A stretch of 9,681 nt of DNA, taken from NCBI RefSeq assembly GCF_002414845.1, contig NZ_DIAX01000026.1, forward strand, positions 1,949 through 11,629, given 5' to 3'. Source of the DNA: Gordonia sp. UBA5067 (lineage in GTDB: Bacteria > Actinomycetota > Actinomycetes > Mycobacteriales > Mycobacteriaceae). Below, one piece after another: positions 1 through 6,626 of this stretch. The notes beneath the pieces are model-generated. The model saw nothing but the letters and a program-made list of their open reading frames with translations. It did not search any database and was not told where the DNA came from. Made by a program: the position numbers and the translations under genes. How positions within the stretch are numbered: position 1 is the stretch's first letter; every line of letters starts with the position of its first letter.

Positions 1-313
1 CGGCGAGAAGAAGCGCCACGAGATTCTGCAGCTCGACCTGCTCAAGCCGAAGATCGCCGTTCTCGACGAGACTGATTCGGGTCTGGATGTCGACGCGCTG
101 CGCATTGTCTCCGAAGGCGTGAACCGTTACAAGGCGAAGGAAGACGGCGGCGTCCTGCTGATCACGCACTACACGCGCATCTTGCGGTACATCAAGCCCG
201 ACTTCGTGCACGTCTTCGTCGACGGGCGCATCGTCGAATCCGGTGGCGCCGAACTCGCCGACGAGCTCGAGGACAAGGGCTACGAGCGCTTCACCAGCGG
301 TGCGACCGCGTAG
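1..313 (+). CDS. sufC: SufC, Fe-S cluster assembly ATPase (5' end cut by window)
   Basis: This is the C-terminal 103 residues of SufC, the cytoplasmic ABC-type ATPase that works with SufB and SufD as the scaffold on which Fe-S clusters are built. The reading frame is open from base 2 to the TAG at 311-313. Visible motifs are the end of the ABC signature (GEKKR at the window edge), the Walker B region with its catalytic glutamate ([16 protein letters not shown]) and the H-switch ([10 protein letters not shown]). The IDSGLD/TDSGLD wording of Walker B and the HYTRIL motif are typical of SufC rather than of transporter ATPases. The Walker A half lies upstream of the window. It is followed after 33 bp by sufS on the same strand, the usual suf operon order. 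The identification is firm; only the missing 5' part cannot be judged. Confidence 0.95.
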   Translation, partial: GEKKRHEILQLDLLKPKIAVLDETDSGLDVDALRIVSEGVNRYKAKEDGGVLLITHYTRILRYIKPDFVHVFVDGRIVESGGAELADELEDKGYERFTSGATA

Positions 314-1636
<1,323 letters not shown>

Positions 1637-1638
1637 CC

Positions 1639-2118
1639 ATGCGGATGGAGCAGATGTACCAGGACGTCATCCTGGACCACTACAAGCACCCGCATGGTCG
1701 TGGTCTGCGCGATCCGTTCGGTGCGCAGGTGCAGCATGTGAATCCGACATGTGGTGATGAGGTGACGCTGCGCGTCGCGCTCTCCGCGGACCACACCCGG
1801 GTGGCCGATGTCTCCTACGACGGCCAGGGTTGTTCGATTTCCCAGGCGTCGACCTCGGTGCTCTATGACCAGCTCGTCGGCTTGCCCGTCGACGAAGCGC
1901 TTCGGGTATTGACTGCCTTTACGGCGATGATGACTTCGCGCGGCACCGATGCGGGCGACGATGAGGTGATCGGTGATGGCGTCGCCTTCGCCGGCGTCGC
2001 CAAATACCCGGCGCGGGTGAAATGTGCACTGTTGGGCTGGATGGCGTTCAAGGACGCGGTGAGCCAGGCAGTGGCCGATGCGCCCGAGTCCAGAATCAGA
2101 GAAGAGGAACTGACATGA
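1639..2118 (+). CDS. sufU: SufU, zinc-dependent sulfur transfer protein
   Basis: SufU accepts persulfide sulfur from SufS and passes it on to the SufBCD scaffold. It replaces SufE in most Gram-positive bacteria. The product is 159 residues and belongs to the IscU/SufU fold. The zinc-binding set of SufU is complete: C38 and D40 in NPTCGD, C65 in GQGCSIS and C129 in RVKCALLGW. An insertion of about 20 residues between the second and third cysteines (MMTSRGTDAGDDEVIGDG region) is the feature that separates SufU from scaffold IscU. ATG 1639 is chosen because GGGAG at 1625-1629, inside the end of sufS, is 9 nt away; a second in-frame ATG at 1645 is possible. The stop TGA overlaps the ATG of sufT (ATGA), so translation is likely coupled. 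Confidence 0.95.
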   Translation: MRMEQMYQDVILDHYKHPHGRGLRDPFGAQVQHVNPTCGDEVTLRVALSADHTRVADVSYDGQGCSISQASTSVLYDQLVGLPVDEALRVLTAFTAMMTSRGTDAGDDEVIGDGVAFAGVAKYPARVKCALLGWMAFKDAVSQAVADAPESRIREEELT

Positions 2119-2468
2119 GCAACGCAGAGCCGCAGAGCGAGCCGACCACCTCGTTGCCCCAACTCGACGACGTCGAAGAGGCGCTGCGCGACGTCGTCGA
2201 TCCCGAGTTGGGGATCAACGTCGTCGACCTGGGCCTGGTGTACGGGATGGACGTCGACGCCGATGCGGTGGCCAAGATCGACATGACGCTGACGTCGGCG
2301 GCCTGCCCGCTGCAGGACGTCATCGAGGATCAGGCGCGTGCCGCGCTGGTCTCGAGCGGGCTGTGCACCGACCTGGACATCAACTGGGTGTGGCTGCCGC
2401 CGTGGGGTCCGGAGAAGATCACCGACGACGGCCGGGAACAGCTGCGCGCGCTCGGCTTTACCGTCTAG
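2115..2468 (+). CDS. sufT: SufT, DUF59/MIP18-family Fe-S maturation factor
   Basis: This is a 117-residue DUF59 (MIP18/PaaD-like) protein, known in suf operons as SufT, an auxiliary factor for Fe-S protein maturation. Family motifs are present in order: VVDPELGINVVDLGLVY (about residues 27-43), MTLTSAACPL with the conserved cysteine C64, and WVWLPPWGPEKITDDGREQL near the C-terminus. Residues 1-17 are polar and probably disordered. ATG 2115 overlaps the sufU stop by 4 nt (ATGA), with AGAGGA-like purines a few bases upstream, so this start is preferred over upstream in-frame codons lying inside sufU. It is the last gene of the suf operon here; the next gene on this strand begins after a 170-bp gap and has its own promoter-like sequence. 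M. tuberculosis has the same ending to its suf operon (Rv1466, from memory). Confidence 0.93.
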   Translation: MSNAEPQSEPTTSLPQLDDVEEALRDVVDPELGINVVDLGLVYGMDVDADAVAKIDMTLTSAACPLQDVIEDQARAALVSSGLCTDLDINWVWLPPWGPEKITDDGREQLRALGFTV

Positions 2469-2484
2469 CATCAGACCTGATCGA

Positions 2485-2499
2485 GGCGGCGACGCCGCC
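2485..2499 (+). terminator. GC-rich hairpin after the suf operon, possible terminator
   Basis: GGCGGC-GAC-GCCGCC is a perfect 6-bp stem with a 3-nt loop, 17 bp after the sufT stop. No T-run follows, so by the classical rule it is not an intrinsic terminator. Actinobacterial terminators often lack a strong U-tract, and the position fits. Short GC palindromes also arise by chance in DNA this GC-rich. The rest of the 2469-2638 gap shows only weak inverted repeats, such as CAGCT/AGCTG around 2569-2583, and no credible small ORF. Confidence 0.3.
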
Positions 2500-2625
2500 G
2501 ACGACTGGGCGGTCGCGCGCTCTCGTCGCCGTCGCGAGGACTCGTCGGGGTGCCGATGGTCGTTCAGCTCGACCAGCTGCCGACGCATCATCGGCGAGTT
2601 TGAGGCAGGGTTCGTGCCCGCCGTC

Positions 2626-2638
2626 TAAGCTGATCCGC
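2626..2638 (+). promoter_or_regulatory. -10 element and start-proximal region of the lipoprotein gene (leaderless promoter candidate)
   Basis: TAAGCT at 2626-2631 fits the actinobacterial SigA -10 pattern TANNNT and ends 7 nt before ATG 2639, so transcription would begin at or within a base of the A of ATG. No Shine-Dalgarno is present between it and the start. A TTGAGG at 2600-2605 could serve as -35, but the 20-nt spacer is long. The inference is a leaderless mRNA. Confidence 0.45.
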
Positions 2639-3085
2639 ATGCGCAAACGCCACATCGTCTCAGTCCTCGGCGCGGGTGCTCTCGCCCTCGCCCTGTCCGC
2701 GTGCAACTCCGTCGACAACCCCATCGCACCGGGCGGCGCGGCCTCGGTCAAGGTGGACGGTCGGGCGCTCGATCTGCCGAATGCGAGTGTCGGATGTGTC
2801 AACAGGGACGGGCGGGTGCACATCTCGGTCGGTTCGGAGACCGGCAACGGCGGGGTTTCCGCAGTGGTCACCGCCGGGGACCAGCCACAGGTCATCTCGG
2901 TGGGACTCGGCGCGGTTGACGGCGTCACACTGGGTTACATCTCCGGCATTCCCGGTACTGCTCCCGCGGCAGCGAAGAAGGTCATGAAGACTTACACGAT
3001 CACCGGGGAGGCGACCGGGATCAATCTGGCCAACCCGCTGCAGCCGTCGCGCCGGCAGTTCGAGATCAAGGTCCGCTGCCCGTAG
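2639..3085 (+). CDS. LpqH (19 kDa antigen) family lipoprotein
   Basis: The product is a 148-residue secreted lipoprotein. It has a basic N-terminus (MRKRH), a hydrophobic core and a lipobox LSAC ending at C22, the lipidated cysteine after signal peptidase II cleavage. The mature part resembles M. tuberculosis LpqH as I remember it: SVGLGAVDGVTLGY, YTITGEATGINLANPL, then FEIKVRC at the C-terminus. C53 and C147 match the two LpqH cysteines expected to form a disulfide. LpqH is a surface lipoprotein and TLR2 agonist in mycobacteria; its physiological role is not settled and the role here is unknown. Unlike LpqH, the segment between the lipid anchor and the folded domain is short and has no threonine cluster. 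ATG 2639 is chosen from the signal peptide and the -10 box 7 nt upstream. The stop lies only 6 bp from the stop of the convergent SDR gene. Paralogues exist in this order, so no symbol is assigned. Confidence 0.88.
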   Translation: MRKRHIVSVLGAGALALALSACNSVDNPIAPGGAASVKVDGRALDLPNASVGCVNRDGRVHISVGSETGNGGVSAVVTAGDQPQVISVGLGAVDGVTLGYISGIPGTAPAAAKKVMKTYTITGEATGINLANPLQPSRRQFEIKVRCP

Positions 3086-3091
3086 GCGAAG

Positions 3092-4138
3092 TCAGCTGCC
3101 AGCCACGGTGGCGGGGGTTTCGCGGCCCGCTCGCTGGAGGCGCGCCGACCCCAGACGTCCAGTCTCGGCAAAGAAGTCGACGAGGTCGGCGATGGTCTGC
3201 CGGTTGGGTCGGGGTGTGTAACCGAGTTCATCGCGTGCTTTGGAGATGTCGATGGTCGGCGCGGCCTGGAGCGCCGCGAGTGACGCCCGGGAGACGAGGT
3301 CGGAGCCGAACAGATGCCCGATCGGCTCGATCAGAGTGATCACGACGTTGAGCACCGACGTCGGGATGGCGAACTGCGCCCGCGGCCGCCCAGTCAGCCG
3401 GGCGGCCTCACGGAGGGCATCGATCAGGCGGACGTGCTCGCCGCCGATGATGTAGTTCTCACCTGTGCGGCCACGCTCACCGGCGAGGATGAGTCCGCGC
3501 GCCACGTCGCGCACGTCGACGAGGTCGAACGCACCGTCGATGAAGACTGGGACGAAGCCGCGGGCAGCATCGCGCAGGATGCCGTTGATCCGCGACAACG
3601 GTCGGCCGTAGGTTCCGTCGGTCGGGCCGTAGACCCCGCTGGGATTGACGATGACCGCGTCGAGGCCGTCGGCGATGACTGCGCGCAGCTTCTGTTCGCC
3701 GGCCCACTTGGAGCGGTCGTAGACCGGGATGGCCGTATCCGTCGAGCGCGGGGACGATTCGTCGATGTGGCCGCCGCAACTGTACTGGTCAAAGGAATGG
3801 ATAGAGCTGCAGTGAACGAAGCGTTCGACCCCCGCGGCGAGGGCGGCGCGCGCCACGGTGGTGACTCCTTCGGTGTTCACCCGCCATGCGATCGGGTCTT
3901 CCTGCTTGAGGGTGATCATCGCGACGAGGTGGTAGACTCGGTCGACGCCGGCAAAGGACGCAGTCAGCGCATCGGCGTCGAAGATGTCGACCTCGCGCCA
4001 TTCGCACCGCTGCGCCGGATGCCGCTGCTCCGACGGTATGTCGCGATCGATCGCCACGACGTCGTGACCGTCGGAAATCAGCTCGTCGATCAGGTTTGTC
4101 CCGACGAAACCGGCTGCGCCGGTCACGGCTACGCGCAT
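3092..4138 (-). CDS. NAD-dependent epimerase/dehydratase (extended SDR), sterol-dehydrogenase-like
   Basis: This is a 348-residue extended short-chain dehydrogenase/reductase. The Rossmann glycine motif TGAAGFVG is at residues 6-13, followed by an acidic residue (D31 in AIDRD) at the end of the second strand, which favours NAD(H). The active-site serine lies in CSSIHSF (S111/S112), and the catalytic pair Y140/K144 is in YDRSK. NPSGVYGP and the C-terminal ISKARDELGYTPRP segment resemble the dihydroflavonol-reductase / 3-beta-hydroxysteroid dehydrogenase branch more than sugar-nucleotide epimerases. The exact substrate cannot be read from sequence. ATG at 4138 has a good GAGGAG (4145-4150) in front. 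A KstR-like operator sits 17 bp upstream of the start, so a steroid or lipid substrate is a reasonable inference. Its stop nearly abuts that of the convergent lipoprotein gene, and the ABC gene is divergent to it. Confidence 0.88.
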   Translation of the reverse strand: MRVAVTGAAGFVGTNLIDELISDGHDVVAIDRDIPSEQRHPAQRCEWREVDIFDADALTASFAGVDRVYHLVAMITLKQEDPIAWRVNTEGVTTVARAALAAGVERFVHCSSIHSFDQYSCGGHIDESSPRSTDTAIPVYDRSKWAGEQKLRAVIADGLDAVIVNPSGVYGPTDGTYGRPLSRINGILRDAARGFVPVFIDGAFDLVDVRDVARGLILAGERGRTGENYIIGGEHVRLIDALREAARLTGRPRAQFAIPTSVLNVVITLIEPIGHLFGSDLVSRASLAALQAAPTIDISKARDELGYTPRPNRQTIADLVDFFAETGRLGSARLQRAGRETPATVAGS

Positions 4139-4144
4139 GGATCA

Positions 4145-4150
4145 CTCCTC
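4145..4150 (-). promoter_or_regulatory. Ribosome binding site of the SDR gene
   Basis: On the minus strand GAGGAG ends 6 nt before the ATG at 4138. It supports that start and shows that this gene, unlike its divergent neighbour, has a leadered mRNA. Confidence 0.75.
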
Positions 4151-4155
4151 AGAAT

Positions 4156-4169
4156 TAGAACGTGTTCTA
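4156..4169. promoter_or_regulatory. KstR-like (TetR-family) operator
   Basis: TAGAACGTGTTCTA is a perfect inverted repeat (arms TAGAAC/GTTCTA, 2-nt centre). It matches the published KstR pattern TnnAACnnGTTnnA at every fixed position. Partial symmetry continues outward (AA at 4153-4154 against TT at 4171-4172). KstR is the TetR-family repressor of cholesterol catabolism in mycobacteria and rhodococci and is released by a sterol-derived CoA thioester. On the minus strand a TANNNT hexamer (TACTCT, + coordinates 4173-4178) would place the transcription start inside the operator, a classic repression geometry for the SDR gene. Another TetR regulator with a similar operator cannot be excluded. A LexA box does not fit: the spacing is wrong. 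Confidence 0.7.
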
Positions 4170-4248
4170 GTTAGAGTACGTGGCCGGCGGGACTCTGTCA
4201 TCTCGGTGCGCGTTGTGGCCTCCGTCGAACTGGGTGCTGGGGGTCGCC

Positions 4249-4260
4249 TACCGTTGGAGT
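4249..4260 (+). promoter_or_regulatory. -10 element next to the ABC gene start (leaderless promoter candidate)
   Basis: TACCGT at 4249-4254 fits TANNNT and ends 6 nt before GTG 4261, so the mRNA could begin at the start codon. The -35 is weak (TCGAAC at 4225-4230, 18-nt spacer). GGAG at 4256-4259 is too close to serve GTG 4261 but would be 10 nt from an in-frame GTG at 4270, which is the alternative reading. Confidence 0.4.
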
Positions 4261-5040
4261 GTGAGCGCAGTGCTGGATCTCCACGATGTGACGTTTCGCC
4301 GTAACGGGGTGGAGATTCTGCACGGCATCGACCTGCGGGTCGAGCAGGGTCAGCACTGGGCGATGCTGGGCCGCAACGGGGCCGGCAAGAGCACCGTCCT
4401 AGGCTTCTGCGCTGCTCGCGCACACCCGACGGCGGGGACTGTCGCGGTCCTCGGCCATCAGCTCGGGCGAGTCGACGTGGCCCAGATCCGCAAACATATC
4501 GGCCACGTCGACCCGCGACACCGCCTCTCCACGCCATTGACGGCGCGTGAAGTGGTGCTGACCGGGGTCACCGGCACAATCGACGTGCCGATGCGCTGGG
4601 TACCCACGGCGGCCCAGATCGCACGGGCCGATGAGTTGCTCGCCGAGGCGGGCGTGATCGCGCACCGTGATTCCGTGTGGCAAACGATGTCGCAGGGCGA
4701 GCGCGGGCGCACTTTGATCGCGCGGGCCCTGATCGCGGCTCCGCGACTGCTGCTCTTGGACGAGCCGACGACGGGCCTCGATGTCGCGGCCCGCGAGCAG
4801 TACCTCGCGACGATGGACCGGATGGCCGCCGGCAACCCGGACATGACCTCGGTGCTGGTCACTCACCACCTCGAGGAATTGCCGACGAGCACGACACACG
4901 CAGTGCTGATCGCCGACGGCCGGGTGACGGCGGCCGGCTCGGTGGCGGCGACCCTGACCACTGAGGCGGTGACCGGAGCATTCGATCACCCCATCGCCGT
5001 GACGCACGACGGCGGGCGGTTCTCGGCTCGGGCGCGGTAG
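4261..5040 (+). CDS. ABC transporter-type ATP-binding protein (YlmA/ModF-like), orphan
   Basis: This is a 259-residue single ABC ATPase domain. Walker A is GRNGAGKS (residues 37-44), the signature is the variant MSQGERGR (143-150), Walker B is LLLLDEPTTGLD with E168, and the switch histidine is H202 in LVTHHLEEL. Where most importers have the Q-loop glutamine, this protein reads IGHVDPRHRL, with no glutamine at that point. That, with the SQGE signature, is typical of the YlmA/ModF group (COG1119) of stand-alone ATPases whose partner and substrate are usually unknown. No permease or binding-protein gene lies beside it, so transport cannot be assumed. GTG 4261 is chosen for the -10 box 6 nt upstream; GTG 4270 is nearly as good; a start at 4180 would add a tail unlike the family. 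The SDR gene is divergent, with a 122-bp shared intergenic region. Confidence 0.85.
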   Translation: MSAVLDLHDVTFRRNGVEILHGIDLRVEQGQHWAMLGRNGAGKSTVLGFCAARAHPTAGTVAVLGHQLGRVDVAQIRKHIGHVDPRHRLSTPLTAREVVLTGVTGTIDVPMRWVPTAAQIARADELLAEAGVIAHRDSVWQTMSQGERGRTLIARALIAAPRLLLLDEPTTGLDVAAREQYLATMDRMAAGNPDMTSVLVTHHLEELPTSTTHAVLIADGRVTAAGSVAATLTTEAVTGAFDHPIAVTHDGGRFSARAR

Positions 5041-5101
5041 GCGACCCGAACAGACGCCAGGTGCGAGGTAAGCGGCGGAGAGGGTGGAGCGGCTCGGCCA
5101 G

Positions 5102-5107
5102 TAGGGT
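5102..5107 (+). promoter_or_regulatory. Possible -10 element for the AIM24-domain gene
   Basis: TAGGGT fits TANNNT in the 143-bp gap between the ABC stop and GTG 5184, but no recognisable -35 stands 17 nt upstream. The spot is weakly supported. The rest of the gap shows nothing distinctive, and the AIM24 gene could also be read through from the ABC gene. Confidence 0.2.
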
Positions 5108-5169
5108 GGCCGATAAGCCCGAAAATCGCGCGCGACGGGCACCGGTGCGCGCGGGGGTCCCGAACCGTG

Positions 5170-5175
5170 AAGGAG
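5170..5175 (+). promoter_or_regulatory. Ribosome binding site deciding the AIM24-protein start
   Basis: AAGGAG ends at the G of an in-frame GTG (5175-5177) and so cannot serve it, but lies 8 nt before the next in-frame GTG at 5184. It therefore selects 5184 as the start. Confidence 0.7.
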
Positions 5176-5183
5176 TGAGCAGC

Positions 5184-6059
5184 GTGGCCGGAGAATGGCG
5201 TCCCGATCCGAGTGGTCAATACGAGGTTCGGTGGTGGGATGGTCAGCAGTGGACCGACCAGGTCGGCAGTGGTGGACAGGTGTTCACCGCACCGCCGGTG
5301 GTACCACATGCACCCCTGCAGCCAGCCCAGCCAACCGGTCATCCGCCCCAGGTGCAGCCGACCGCTCAGCCGATGTCGTTGGCCGACTCGTTCGCCGGCA
5401 TCCGTGGTGACCTGGTCGATGGCCGCTACAGCGAGAACGAGGAATCTGCCATCGCCAAGCAGAACCAGCGCATGCTGCGGGTGCGGGTCGGCGACCCGTT
5501 CTTCGCCCGCCAGGGGGCCATGGTCGCCTACCAGGGCAACGTCGAGTTCACCTTCGAGGGCGGCGGTGCCTCGCGCTTCATCAAGAAGGCCCTGACCGGC
5601 GAGGGACTGCCGCTGATGCGGTGCACGGGTCAGGGCGATGTGTTCCTGGCCGACCTGGCCAAAGACGTCCACCTGCTCCAACTGGAGAATTCGGCACTGT
5701 CGATCAGCGGCAAGAACGTCCTCGCCTTCTCGGCCGGTCTGGACTGGAACATCGAACGGGTCAAGGGCGGCAGTATGCTGACCGGCGGTCTGTTCAACAC
5801 GTTGCTGCGCGGCACCGGATGGGTGGCGCTGACCACCGACGGCCCACCGGTCGTCCTCAATGCCGCCGAGGCGCCGACGTACGCCGATACCGACGCCATT
5901 GTGGCGTGGTCCGCGCATCTGCAGACGCACCTGGTCTCGAGCATGAAGGCCAGTGCGCTGATCGGACGGGGTTCGGGCGAGGCCGTGCAGGTCGCCTTCA
6001 CCGGCCAGGGTTTCGTGATCGTGCAGCCATCGGAGGGGATCAACTTCCCGGTGCAGTGA
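5184..6059 (+). CDS. DUF2510-AIM24 domain protein
   Basis: The product is 291 residues with two recognisable parts. Residues 4-27 are a DUF2510 motif (WRPDPSGQYEVRWWDG, then QQWTDQV), a short tryptophan-rich module common at the N-terminus of actinobacterial proteins, often membrane or envelope associated. Residues 33-64 form a Pro/Gln-rich, probably flexible linker. Residues about 97-285 are an AIM24 domain (MLRVRVGDPFFARQGAMVAY, GEGLPLMRCTGQGDVFLA, FSAGLDWNIERV, GTGWVALTTDG), a beta-rich fold related to tryptophan RNA-binding attenuator-like proteins. The bacterial function of AIM24 is unknown; the yeast member is mitochondrial. No signal peptide or membrane helix is seen, so a cytoplasmic site is likely. 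The gene stands alone, and its stop is 29 bp from that of the convergent META gene. Confidence 0.87.
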   Translation: MAGEWRPDPSGQYEVRWWDGQQWTDQVGSGGQVFTAPPVVPHAPLQPAQPTGHPPQVQPTAQPMSLADSFAGIRGDLVDGRYSENEESAIAKQNQRMLRVRVGDPFFARQGAMVAYQGNVEFTFEGGGASRFIKKALTGEGLPLMRCTGQGDVFLADLAKDVHLLQLENSALSISGKNVLAFSAGLDWNIERVKGGSMLTGGLFNTLLRGTGWVALTTDGPPVVLNAAEAPTYADTDAIVAWSAHLQTHLVSSMKASALIGRGSGEAVQVAFTGQGFVIVQPSEGINFPVQ

Positions 6060-6088
6060 ACCGCCGGGGAGTGTCGCCGTCGGTCTCG

Positions 6089-6529
6089 TCAGCGGGGCGG
6101 GGCAGTGCGCTCCTCGCGCAGTTCGACCCGCTCGGATGCGGTGTTCAGAGTCAGTGCCGTCCCGGACACCCGGTAGTGCGGAGCCATCTTGGTGAACGCC
6201 GACGCCCACTCGTCGGCGCGGTCGCGCGGCGGGGGACAGGCCATCATCGTCGACGCGAGACGGGAGAAGTGCAGTCGTCCGTCGCGTGCCGTCGCGGTGC
6301 CCATCATCCGGTTACAGCCGGCGCTCAGGCTTACGCGGTCCTTTTCGCCGAAGGTGATGGTCAGCGGGCCGCCACCGGGTATCGGCATCGGCAGCACCGA
6401 CGTCGAGGTGAACGAGCGGCCGACAAGGCCGGGCACCGCGCCGGCGGGCGCTGGCGCAGCGAACAGTACGGCTCCGACTACCCCGGCCACAGCGACCGCC
6501 GCCGGGGTGCGGATGGCGATGTACGGCAT
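6089..6529 (-). CDS. Secreted META-domain (HslJ-like) protein
   Basis: This is a 146-residue exported protein. Residues 1-31 form a Sec-type signal peptide: a hydrophobic stretch APAAVAVAGVVGAVLFAA-like in composition, then a predicted cut after AGA before VPG. It has no lipobox, so it is secreted or envelope-bound without lipid. The remaining 115 residues are a single META domain (HslJ/YbaY type). They hold the hallmark GCNRMMG around C72 and STMMAC around C98, with LTITFGEKDRVSLSAG between the first strands. The two cysteines are conserved in the family and may pair outside the membrane. META proteins have been linked to stress or drug tolerance in other bacteria, but no specific role can be read here. 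The start has no Shine-Dalgarno but has a well-spaced promoter whose -10 ends 6 nt upstream. It is divergent from secA2, with a 97-bp region between them. Confidence 0.86.
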   Translation of the reverse strand: MPYIAIRTPAAVAVAGVVGAVLFAAPAPAGAVPGLVGRSFTSTSVLPMPIPGGGPLTITFGEKDRVSLSAGCNRMMGTATARDGRLHFSRLASTMMACPPPRDRADEWASAFTKMAPHYRVSGTALTLNTASERVELREERTAPPR

Positions 6530-6564
6530 GGACTCACAGTACCGCCGAAGCCGCCGTCGGTCAC
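6530..6564 (-). promoter_or_regulatory. SigA-type promoter of the META gene (leaderless)
   Basis: Read on the minus strand, GTGACC (6564-6559; four of six bases of TTGACA) is followed after exactly 17 nt by TACTGT (6541-6536), fitting TANNNT. Six nucleotides later comes the ATG at 6529. No ribosome binding site is visible. This is the best-formed promoter in the window and predicts an mRNA that starts at the ATG. Confidence 0.6.
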
Positions 6565-6581
6565 CGGATGCGACAGTGCGC

Positions 6582-6587
6582 TACCGT
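6582..6587 (+). promoter_or_regulatory. Possible -10 element of secA2
   Basis: TACCGT fits TANNNT, 39 nt before GTG 6627, and would give a leader of about 33 nt containing the AGGAG at 6610. No clear -35 is seen. It stands back to back with the divergent META promoter. Confidence 0.35.
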
Positions 6588-6609
6588 GGGACGCTGACGG
6601 AATCAACTC

Positions 6610-6614
6610 AGGAG
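6610..6614 (+). promoter_or_regulatory. Ribosome binding site of secA2
   Basis: AGGAG lies 12 nt before GTG 6627, slightly long but the only good purine motif here. The protein after GTG 6627 lines up with the conserved N-terminal part of SecA2, so this start is accepted. Confidence 0.55.
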
Positions 6615-6626
6615 ACGGATTAGCCG

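Noticed and set aside
2363..2638. Upstream extension of the lipoprotein gene through the sufT end and the intergenic gap
   Set aside because: The frame is open, but the signal peptide and lipobox start exactly at ATG 2639, and the upstream part overlaps sufT with no similarity to anything.
4156..4169. Reading the inverted repeat as a LexA (SOS) box
   Set aside because: Mycobacterial LexA boxes have GAAC and GTTC separated by four bases with CG-rich flanks; here the gap is two bases and the flanks are TA, which fits KstR-type operators instead.
3314..4174. Plus-strand open frame opposite the SDR gene
   Set aside because: The minus strand encodes an intact extended SDR with all catalytic residues and a good ribosome binding site; the plus frame is its complement.
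6060..6088. Bidirectional terminator between the convergent AIM24 and META genes
   Set aside because: The 29-bp gap contains only short CGCCG direct repeats and no stem-loop with T-runs on either side.
4986..6209. Minus-strand open frame of about 407 codons across the ABC-AIM24 region
   Set aside because: It is antisense to the AIM24 gene and parts of two other genes, with low-complexity composition and no motif. Treated as a shadow.
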